Shown one piece after another: positions 55,831 to 64,000 of a DNA stretch of 64,000 nt. The stretch comes from Aplidium turbinatum (Eukaryota; Chordata; Ascidiacea; Aplousobranchia; Polyclinidae). The stretch is from the NCBI GenBank assembly GCA_918807975.1, contig OU964921.1, positions 22,904,498 to 22,968,497 on the forward strand, given 5' to 3'. The notes under the pieces were generated by a model. The model was not told the origin of the DNA, did no database searches, and was given only the letters and a program-made list of their open reading frames with translations. A program made the position numbers and the translations under genes. Positions within the stretch are counted from its first letter, which is position 1, and every line of letters starts with the position of its first letter.

Positions 55831-57269
55831 AGGAGCGCTGCCACGAGCTGAGATCGACAAAATAGCACCACTCATCTCACGTCGTTCAAACGTTGATTAA
55901 CCACTAAAAAACATACCAGCCGTTTTATGCCTACCGATTTTATCTCGGCATGTTCTATTGAACCATTGCTTTTTCCTGTTACATACACCCTATTAGCCGT
56001 AAGCTTAGCCTACGCCATGACACTGTCATGTTACGTAGTATTCCCATTTACCTTATGCTATTATTTACCGCTTTTACATATCGTATTTCAAGCTACGCCA
56101 TGTCTCATTGACATTGTTCATTCACTGATATCTCATCATCACCTGTTTTTCACTGCATTTTATTACAATTTTAGGTGGTCATCATTTCATCTAGCCTACG
56201 TTAACTAAGCTGTTCCTTCTGAACGAATTTGCTCATTCACTGACATTGTATCACCTGTATTGTATCACATTGTACACACTTAAACTTACAGTCTATCAAT
56301 TTTCCTGCCTGTTCTCACACTTGAACAGCTTCTAGAACCTCATCAGCCGGCATCTGCCACCATGATTAAATCATGTCGCCTAGGCATTTTGACCATTTTA
56401 TGCTATATGTTTTGTTATTGTGTTATACTACCGTGTACGTACTTTACTTATTATACCGTAATTATGTATCTTGCGGATGCTACTCTGTATCGAATTTTGC
56501 AGATGCGCCACCTCACCGCATGGTTGCTGCTAGATGAGATGCGAGAGACCTTGAGAGACTACAGCACTACGACGGATGACATGACAGAGTTCTCTATCGC
56601 CACCACACGGTGACTCTCATCAACTTACCTCCACGTGAGATGCCTCTATTCGAGATGCCTTTACTTAATGACATCAACTTGGCTAACCTCATTGCCGTCT
56701 ACATGCACCGAAGCTGCATCGTTATCTTTCAACATGGTCAAACCCATGTCCTCGCAAAACTGTGATACCGTGCACAGTAGTTGCATTGTTACGCACTCAA
56801 GCCTTCTTCACACAAGAAGCACTGCTGCTTGCGACACACCGACGTGCGCCACAGTTGCACTGTCTATCCAGCATCCAGCTGCTCAAGACGTCTGCTTTAC
56901 AGCTTGCGACCTTACAAACTGGCCACTCATTTATGTCGTGCTCATCATTCGTCAATAGTCATAAACTGAACTGCTCATCAGCACTGCTGTCAAAGTCTCG
57001 AACTAAACATTGCTTGAACTCTATAGCATATCTGGTCCTCAAAGACATTACTCTCATGAACGCCATCTCAGTCTAGCACAACCTTCGCGCACGCGTAACT
57101 CACCGCTATTCTATTATTATTATGGTTGCTTCTATGAGTGTCAAGCCTATCTCCCCGGACGCGGGGCATAAACAGTCAAGGACACTCATGACCTGCCTAT
57201 ATAGCCTAGCCTACCATATTTGTGCATTTTACGTTTGCAAGTGCAATTTGTGTATATCTTCCTAAGCCT
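55831..57269 (+). other. Right internal region of the LTR element
   Basis: The longest open stretches (55927-56208, 56362-56613, 56635-56958) have no recognisable homology and are not called as genes. The sequence is rich in cat/tca and C-rich on the + strand. I see no pol or env signature. Confidence 0.45.
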
Positions 57270-57595
57270 AAAGGATTCCTCCTGAGCATGAGGTAAAACT
57301 GTATCCCTCTTGGACAAGAGGTAAAACTGTAGCCTAACCAACTCATAGTTCCTCCTGAGCATGAGGTGAAACTGCATCCCTCTTGGACAAGAGGTAAAAC
57401 TGTACCCAACCCATAGTTCCTCCTGAGCATGAGGTGAAACTGCATCCCTCCTGGACAAGAGGTAAAACTGTACCCAACCCATAGTCCCACCTGGACAAGA
57501 GGTAAAACTGTACCCAACCCATAGTTCCTCCTGAGCATGAGGTGAAACTGCATCCCTCCTGAACAAGAGGTAAAACTGTACCCAACCTATTAGCC
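57270..57595. repeat. Tandem repeat with dyad units
   Basis: About four and a half copies of a roughly 65-bp unit made of two half-units: cctcctgagcatgaggtgaa and ccctcttggacaagaggtaa, each followed by aactg. Each half-unit contains a near-palindrome (CCTCTTG-GA-CAAGAGG; CCTCCTGAGCATGAGG). It gives rise to spurious repetitive ORFs on the - strand. It lies between the anonymous interior and the 3' LTR. Confidence 0.9.
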
Positions 57596-57908
57596 TAGCC
57601 ACTGCTGCCTTGCTTCAATAGGCCAAAAAAGCTTCCAGGGAACTTAAGACATCGCCTTATCTCTTATGATAAACAAGTGTTACCCCTGCAATCACGTTAT
57701 AGACTACTTGTTAACTTATGTATGCGTCCAATCTCCTCATCCCACGAAGGGAGGGGGTCATGTGTCTTCCCCTATTAATTGTTAGCCTACAATTGTCAAT
57801 TTTCTTGTAAAGTATCTTATAACCACACACCTGTATATTATTTGCATCTTGTATAACCGAGTTATCGTAATATGATTTATCCGTTATTTTGCCGTAAGGA
57901 GGGAAGTG

Positions 57909-58624
57909 TGTAACATGTACCATGTTTTAAGCAACAAATTTATATTTTAACATTTAGGCTAAGAAACCGAAACTTATCAGAATTGCAACATGCATTTCAA
58001 CGCTGCAAATTCAAAACCTATATTCTGTTCTCACGGAATCTAGGTCACGCTTTCCCAGAAATGCCACTCTCACAGAATTTAGCTTACCACAATCGTATTT
58101 CTGAAGCGATGTAATTGTGTAACTGGCTTCGCTTAATAATTCTCACGATAGGCTATTACTGATAAAAAGACACTACATTATGAAATAAGCGGGGAATTGA
58201 AAAATGAAGGCATTCGAAAATAGACTTGCAAAGCGAACAGACTGAACAACGGCAGAACTAGAAATGTTAAATTCACGACTGGAGAATGTCGCTATTCTGA
58301 CACCGGTTGCAATAAATTAAATTAGTTAGACATATATTTCAATTTCCCGCATTTGTAACTTTGATTTAATAAAAAATGATTAGTTTTATTTAATTCGTTT
58401 TGCTTTATGTAGGAAGTCATACCCCTAGACTAGACAGCCAGAAGCCTAAATTATCCTTTTTTAATTAGAGACTTAGAGTTTCTCAATATCCTTTTTTATT
58501 ATCCTTTTTATTTTATTTTTATTAAAAAAATTTACGACAAATTAGACAGCCAAACCCTACGCTGGGGACATAAGTTAGGCAAAACCCTACACTAAGGGGA
58601 CAAAGATAGTTAAAAACCCTACAC
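57909..58624 (+). repeat. 3' LTR of the tRNA-Pro-type element
   Basis: It matches the left LTR from tgtaacatg onward. It carries one extra copy of the end unit (ggggacaaa...aaaaccctaca), so that it ends at 58624. It is followed by the target duplication cggt. The stretch 57596-57908 before it holds the polypurine tract and no gene. Confidence 0.85.
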
Positions 58625-58876
58625 GGTCATGTCACGTCGAAATCTCTCCTCAATTTCTTGAAAGGGAATTTCGCAGTGAAGGTCGCAGTTTTTTCCTTCA
58701 ACGATCCGACGGACCGTTTCCTTTGCGTCCCGCGAGAAGGCGGCTCGCAACTCCACTCCCCTACGATATCGGGCTCCGTTCCCGCGCGAACCCCGCCGTC
58801 CGACCGAGGAGAACCCCCGTTCGAATGACGGCGAGCCGCGCGAGCCCGCGCGCCACGATTGAAGCGTGGTTTGCAT
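58621..58876 (-). pseudogene. LINE N-terminal coding part (R2/NeSL type)
   Basis: The - strand reads SWRAGSRGSPSFERGF, then an Arg/Gly-rich stretch, then EIPFQEIEERFRRDMT at the LTR insertion point. It has the high GC of the main LINE body at 47856-50486 and abuts it exactly at the cggt duplication. It corresponds to the region just upstream of RT. The usual N-terminal zinc fingers are absent. Confidence 0.75.
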
Positions 58877-58885
58877 TTATTAATT

Positions 58886-59533
58886 TTAGTACGTTAAGCA
58901 GCACAGAAAATTGCAATGCGACGTGAATTAAAGGAGAGGTATGACATTGATGCAACACAAACAACAAGGTTGGCTACGCGGAACAACGTCAAAGAAAGTT
59001 TTTTTTTTCTCTCTCGCGCAAAGAAAGTTATCACTGAATTATTCCCATCGCATTCTTGGCTGAAACTTTGAGCTGGTATATATAGCTTTAATTAATTTCT
59101 CAACATTTAAGGTACGATTCCACTGACGACAACGCCCAAAATATCGGTTGTCCGTTGATAGACATAAACTACCAATATTGAACCAATTCAATAGCACATT
59201 TGTAAGCAGTTAAGCAAAAATATAAAGTCACATCTCTGGTTGTTGTTAGTATCCACCACGCAACTTCGTAATTTTACGGCACGATGTTGATCTATCGCTT
59301 TGTGATAGATCACGTACATAATTGGACATAAAACAATTACAAAACTTGCAGATCATATTGTTGATGATATCATGGCCCATGGTACACTTTGAAATATCTT
59401 TATAATTTTGCCAAAGATCAATCAATGAAACTGTGACAAGTCGCACAAAAAAATGTTATTTTTCTTCAATCGCTAAAAATTTTTGCTCCAGGAAAGGCTT
59501 AGAGCGAATTGAATTGAAGATACAGTAGCAATG
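58886..59533. other. Anonymous flank
   Basis: No gene is recognised. A short T-run with tctctctcgcgc lies near 59000-59020. The end of the P-type element presumably lies between about 59430 and 59533, but its TIR was not identified. Confidence 0.4.
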
Positions 59534-60514
59534 TCAATAATAATTAACTTTGCAGGCTTCATCACATTCCCTATCAAAGACGTTTGATTCAATTACCATA
59601 ACGGCAGTTGAATTTGACAGAAGAATGTCAGAACAAGCAGAACAGGGTTTGCTGCGAAGCTGAGAATGGGCCATTGCTCCTGTAACATAATAAATGCTGT
59701 TTAACTCACAAACCGATGGCTTGAGTGAATGATCCATTTCTTCAAGGAATAGGTCAATGTCTTCTTCAACAGCATATGATGTTGTAGCACTGTCATCAAA
59801 ATCGTCACACAAAGAAAAACCAGAAAACTTTATAAGAGAAATAGCTTTGATCTTTCGTTCGTTCTGTAAAACTTGCTGTACAGAAATGAAATAATTGCCC
59901 CCACACATTTGACGATACCAACCAAATCTGGACTCTAAAGCATCTGATTGCAATTTTCCAAACCGAGATCAGACAGAAGGTATCTAGCAACCGCACAGAG
60001 AGCCAACGAAGTTTGTTTCAAAGCTAAACATGTTTTTTTTTGATAAACAAGGCAGTCCACTTGAAGACCAAGTTTCAATAAATTTAGCAAATTTTTCAAG
60101 ATAACACAATTTAAAATCATCACAACATAAAATGGGATCTCGCAGTGGGTCTCTTTTGTGATGACCAATAGATGGTGTCTTTACATCAACGATTTTCCAC
60201 ATATTGAGAACAATAGTGATGAAGTCAGCAGTTCCGTTCCATTGTTTTCCTTCATTCGTGCTGAAGTACTACAATTAAGGCATTCATGGTGCTTTCATGA
60301 AAAATACTATTCGACAATTTTGCAGAAGTTTTTTCAATGTTTTTGGGTTCAAGAACCTTTTTTGTCAATTTGTGTGCTAACTTGAGGGGTCGTTTTGATT
60401 CTGCAGCATACAAGTCACAAATGTCATCATATCTAGCAGTTTTTATTATGTTAGGGTTGTCAATATCAGGAAAGAAAATACTCTTTGATTATGCAAATTG
60501 TTGTAAATGTTTTC
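59534..60514 (-). pseudogene. P-element-type transposase, C-terminal half
   Basis: The - strand reads, from 60506 downward: AHKLTKKVLEPKNIEKTSAK, FHESTMNALIVVL, then (other frames) HKRDPLRDPILCCDDFKL, and then SDALESRFGWYRQMCGGNYF and ISLIKFSGFSL. These match the conserved C-terminal half of the P-transposase/THAP9 family (the ESRFGWYRQ..GGNY block is its most conserved signature). At least two frame changes occur between 60280 and 59950, so it is inactive. The end (59534) codes for an Asp/Glu-rich, Cys-containing tail. The gene continues upstream at 62643. Confidence 0.88.
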
Positions 60515-62634
60515 CAGGGATATCTAGAACAACGGGATTGCTGACTCTGTTTTGAAGTGGACAATAGGAGGGTTACTGCATCATTACTGCACAAACTAAA
60601 ATGTGGATTTCTCAACATACAACCTATTTCTTGTTATTAAAATGATGCTTGAAGATGAAATAATTTTAAAAAAACAAAAAAAAAATTGAAAATGTGGCCG
60701 TTTTTCCCCAAACCGCCACCAAGTGGTGAAAAATACACAAATTTTAAACACAAATATTTTTAATACCACTTACTGGATTTGAATCAAATTTTAACAGAAT
60801 GTTTATAAGTATTAATACTGAAGTTCTACAGAAGGAAATGAAGATATTTTGAGAAAATAAAAAGTTATTCGAATTGTTGCATTTTTTCAAAAATTTTTGA
60901 TCCTCGGACATGAAACAAATTTGTGCCGACAGCATCATGGACAAAATTTCCAAAATTCTTTAACCAGAGCAGGAATATCTATAACTACGGGATCGGAAAC
61001 TCTGTGGAACAGAAAACCATTTTATACACCAGTAGGGTCATTTTTCTTTGTGCGCCGCTGTGATAAATAATCACATAAATTGACCTCAAAGGGTAGCAAG
61101 TGGTAGGCAGTAGGCTAAACGAACAACCAAAAGTGTAATCATCAATTCACCTGTAAATTGTAAGGTCTATGCTTGCCTGGTTTGTTTATTTGTTTGTATT
61201 CCATTAGTGCAGTTATGTTGTATTTTGTTTGCTGCCTAAAAAATTTCCAGAATGACTATTAGTTTTAGTTCTGATGACATTGTAAACGGATTGGTTTTGT
61301 ACTGGATCGATCAGTGAACAAGTTGATGATACAACAGCATATTTCACTGATTGCTGAACACTCCTCATTTACTTCTGATCCGATTTGCAGTACGCACAAT
61401 GCTAAAGAACAACAGTAGGCTGTTTCTGGTCTCGTTGCATTTATTCATTCATTTTTTGGATTCATTGTTTTTTTTCTAGCAGCGTAAATGTACTTTTATA
61501 CATCAATTAAGTTTCATGTGAGTGTAGCTACATTTTGTATTATTATTGCAAAATCTAACTTTGTATATCTTTTTTTAGGTATTTTATTTTGTTAATTGTT
61601 CTGTAGTCCTAGTAATGTGATGACCCTACTGATGTGATGTATAGCACTGGATAGAGTTTCCAATCCCGTAGTTATAGATATCCCTGAACCAGAGGCTTTG
61701 CATGTTTACTCTGTCTGATAGTGTTAAAAATTTGAAAGCGATTGGCAAATAAATGAAAGAGATATTTGGGATTAAAATTTGGTACTTGGTCAAAAATCAC
61801 ATTTTACGAAAAACAACAATAAACATTTTCAACACCTTAAAGGCTCCTTTATCATAAGTAGACCCTTTTTTTGCCTCTGCTTGGATTTGTAATTTTTTCT
61901 TAAGTGCTTTTAATGATTTTCTCCTGGCCTTGGATGTGTCAAAGCTTCTTTTTCTTGATTTGTCAAGTCAAAACTTGTCGAGTATTTGGCAGATTTCTGA
62001 ATATGCAGAGATTTTACCACTGTCTTGTTTTCCTAATTTTTTTTGCTGAAGGAGAAGGTTGGCAAAAAGGGCTTTGATCTTCTGTTGTTGGATGGCTTTC
62101 TGGTGTTACAGGAAAGGTTACATTTGTGTTACAGTAACAGTTCATCAAGTTTACCACCATTGTTAGACGTACAACCAACCTTATCCAACTTTCTTTGTTT
62201 AGCAATACCACGAAATTGAATTTTCTTACTTCTTTTCATGTTTTTTTATTTCCTATTTTTGATGACTAAAACTTGCCCAAAAGTGATGCAATAATCAATT
62301 AAATATGAAAACTAAAGCTGTGTTCAATACTCAATAGTCTTGGATGACTAACAGCAAAAGTTTGCTTTAAAATGATGATCTTAAGTTATAGACAAGGCCA
62401 GCCATTAGTTGTTGCTATGGGCGTTGCTAGGGAAGATGCCTAGGAATGCCCACTATCAAGACCTTATTTTAGCTTCACAGCAGGGATATCTAGAAAAGGC
62501 GACTTCTCAACAGTGTAATTGACACGCGCTTTCGCCTTTTTCTTTTTCGGGCGTTAACAGCGCTGACCCTTCTAGTGTCCATCGCTTTATCGAAATTTGC
62601 AAAGTCAGCAATCCCGTTGTTCTAGATATCCCTG
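60515..62634. mobile_element. TIR element inside the P-type transposase
   Basis: The ends are cagggatatctagaacaacg at 60515 and its exact complement ending at 62634; the arms are identical for about 32 bp. The target duplication atgttttc is at 60507-60514 and 62635-62642. Length is 2120 bp including the nested copy at 60970-61686. No transposase was recognised in it; a third terminus-like copy (cagggatatctagaaaagg) is near 62484. The 8-bp duplication fits hAT or P. Confidence 0.92.
60970..61686. mobile_element. Related TIR element nested in the previous one
   Basis: The ends are caggaatatctataactacg at 60970 and, complemented, cagggatatctataactacg at 61686. The target duplication aaccagag is at 60962-60969 and 61687-61694. 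Length is 717 bp with no coding sequence. Its TIR is plainly a variant of that of its host element. Confidence 0.92.
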
Positions 62635-62642
62635 ATGTTTTC

Positions 62643-63686
62643 TAAATTATTCACTGAGTCGAACAATAAAAACAAAGGTTTTTTGTGATTGGATGAGAAA
62701 CAATCGGATTCAGAACACCTTCACACATGACGTTTTTAAAGAACGAACGATTCACAGGGTGATTGTCACAGCAGAGTGATACAACATTAAAATCAGATTC
62801 AGCCAATAAGTGTAAGACAAAAGACATCCCACATGGCAAGTTTAAGTTTCAGTGTATCTAAATGATAAGCAAATCCCTGATGATAAGTAGGGACCAATGC
62901 TATCACATCTTGGAATTTACCGCACAAAGAAGAGGCCATAAAACACAGAATAGTGGAAGCAACTTCCCCTCCATTAGTCAGGCCCACCAGCCTTCTTCCA
63001 GATGCATACTCAATTCTGCTAGCTGTGTAAATTTCAGCCAGCATGAGGTTAACATTAGACTCAAGTGAAATCAACCCAGATCGCCGTGCTTTTAAATATT
63101 TAACAGAAGCATTTTGAGTTGGTGCACCAAGTTTATGTGTGATACGACGAAGTGTTCTTTCTGAAGGCAAAATTAAAATTTCATTTTTTAAAAGAACTCT
63201 GTAAGCACTTTCACTTGTTGACCATACCGGATATGCAAAAACAGTGGTTAATCTAGAGTATTTTCGTCGGTTTGTAGAACCTCCAATAAGCTTCAGTTGC
63301 TCAGTAATGAAATTTATTTTTTTACAATCAGGAAAAAATGCTTCAAAAGAAGTTGTAAAATCATCAAGAACATCATCAAAGCTAGTTGTGTGACAAGGTG
63401 GTAGTTGACATTTTAGGTCAGCAAGCAGGTTTGTGACTTCACTGAAACGACTTATTGTGCCATTTGCAATATTAACATTGTTCTTTCTTTTTTTACTACC
63501 GGTACTCAAAAAGGACTCGTATGACAAATCAACAAAAATTCGCAACCCCATGCTTAAGGATGGAATTTCAGCAGTCATGTCAACAATACAAAGAAATAAA
63601 ATGTCGTCTTTCAACAACGCAGTAATTTCAGATGGCATGGCTTGTTCTGTCTGTATTCGCTCATATATGTCTTCAATTAATCTCAC
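62643..63686 (-). pseudogene. P-element-type transposase, central part
   Basis: The - strand (63686 downward) reads VFAYPVWSTSESAYRVLLKN, LILPSERTLRRITHKL, MLAEIYTASRIEYASGR, LVGLTNGGEVASTILCFMAS and FQDVIALVP. A frame change near 62830 leads into ESDFNVVSLCCDNHPVNRSF and a further one into the start of the downstream half. This is the RNase H-like catalytic region of P-type transposases, including the D-E-I-Y and C-D-N-H positions that carry acidic catalytic residues in P element and THAP9. The insertion at 62634 splits the gene. Confidence 0.88.
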
Positions 63687-63826
63687 CTGGTTTTTCGAGA
63701 AAGTTTACAGATCCATTTTTTTAACAGTTCATGATTTTGTAAAGGAAAACTGTGCATTGACACACCTTTTGGTGCTTTATGCCTATCATAGCCACTTTTA
63801 CAGCCATAAGCAGAGCAACGTCCCAT
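63675..63826 (-). CDS. THAP zinc-finger start of the P-type transposase
   Basis: From ATG at 63826 the - strand reads MGRCSAYGCKSGYDRHKAP, then VSMHSFPL and LLKKWICKL. This is the first half of a THAP finger (C-x4-C, FP, W). It ends at a GTGAGA donor at about 63674, the place where THAP genes often have an intron. The second half (C-x2-H) was not found in the next 200 bases, so it is either in a lost or unrecognised exon. It forms the DNA-binding N-terminus of the transposase just downstream. Confidence 0.7.
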
Positions 63827-64000
63827 AATTCGAAATTTGTACCAAGCTACACAACCTGCAACAATTCATCAGGTGTCTTTATTTGTAAATGAAATGACTA
63901 AATTAGTCTAACATGTAACTGAACTGAAAACATCACTTTCTAACTGATTTCAGCCTTGTATGCTTTAGTTTTGCGGAAATTACAAAATACCATAGCTAAC
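63827..64000. other. Upstream flank of the P-type element
   Basis: It is short AT-rich DNA, presumably the 5' end of the P-type element. No TIR is identified before the window ends. Confidence 0.4.

Larger units (their letters stand above)
50487..58624 (+). mobile_element. LTR element with tRNA-Pro-like primer site and no recognisable gag-pol
   Basis: The long terminal repeats are at 50487-51169 and 57909-58624. The 4-bp target duplication cggt is at 50483-50486 and 58625-58628 (inside the R2-type LINE frame). Just after the left LTR lies tgggggctcgtcc, identical to the start of the proline-tRNA primer site of gammaretroviruses. Before the right LTR lies a polypurine tract (aaggagggaag). Besides a LINE (52196-55830), the interior is about 3.1 kb and encodes nothing recognisable, so it looks like a large non-autonomous (LARD-type) derivative. 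The LTRs differ at very few positions by eye, so it is fairly young. The strand follows from the primer site. Confidence 0.85.
46200..58885 (-). mobile_element. R2/NeSL-type LINE with restriction-like endonuclease, split by an LTR element
   Basis: Coding runs on the - strand from about 58876 to 58621, then continues after the LTR element from 50486 to 47856. The two halves abut at the 4-bp target duplication cggt. The 3' UTR (47855-46200) is about 1.65 kb and GC-richer than the surroundings. It ends in AATAAAACAATTCA, shared with the 3' fragment at 30343-30775. The architecture (RT, then CCHC, then a PD-(D/E)xK nuclease at the C-terminus) is that of the R2/NeSL/R4/Hero branch. The N-terminal zinc fingers are missing, so the copy is 5'-truncated near 58885. 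Confidence 0.9.

Noticed and set aside
55927-56958. Three + strand ORFs, the first hydrophobic, considered as an envelope-like gene
   Set aside because: There is no signal peptide followed by an ectodomain, no furin-like site or fusion region, and the frames are short and of low complexity.
57270-57595. Possible CRISPR-like array
   Set aside because: The units are directly contiguous, with no unique spacers, in a metazoan LTR element; it is a tandem repeat.
57186-57602. Long repetitive - strand ORFs (YSFTSCPGG...QFHLMLRRN-like)
   Set aside because: They are translations of the dyad tandem repeat in all three frames; nothing indicates a real protein.

Overview
This window is repeat-dense metazoan nuclear DNA. 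It is AT-rich, intron-bearing and full of eukaryotic transposons. The animal cannot be named from sequence alone. An aquatic invertebrate, perhaps a tunicate or other invertebrate deuterostome, is a guess based on the transposon mix and the integrin tail.

The clearest host gene is an integrin alpha subunit on the + strand. Five phase-0 exons near its 3' end lie at 21596-21730, 22107-22220, 22314-22403, 30995-31129 (transmembrane helix) and 38135-38251 (GFFK motif, cytoplasmic tail, stop), with a poly(A) signal at 38294. Its two long introns (8.6 and 7.0 kb) are packed with foldback DNA elements, hAT copies, LINEs and a retroelement fossil. The tail ends in an immunoreceptor-switch-like tyrosine motif (TLYTEIK). 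On the - strand at 16979-17694 lie a THAP zinc-finger exon and an exon for a P2X7-C-terminal-like domain, either one small gene or two neighbours.

Layout. (1) 256-16858: a Ty3/Gypsy-like fossil on the - strand (target duplication atacg), opened by a piggyBac (1408-9972), a hAT (10144-13205) with another hAT inside it, a small hAT (13539-14293) and a SINE in its 5' LTR. The piggyBac in turn holds a truncated LINE, a whole-looking young Ty3/Gypsy element (2944-7805) and a hAT. (2) 16979-20545: THAP and P2X7C exons, then LINE and hAT pieces. (3) 21596-38299: integrin alpha 3' exons with transposon-filled introns. (4) 38507-46199: hAT-like non-autonomous elements, LINE pieces (one with a 5' inversion) and anonymous DNA. 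(5) 46200-58885: an R2/NeSL-type LINE with a restriction-like endonuclease, split by an LTR element of gammaretrovirus-like primer site (50487-58624), itself split by a CR1/L2-type LINE (52196-55830). (6) 59534-63826: a P-element-type transposase with its THAP finger, split by two nested relatives of one TIR family.

Nearly every nested insertion has its own target-site duplication, so the insertion order can be read directly. I found no rRNA, functional tRNA, CRISPR array or prokaryotic feature.
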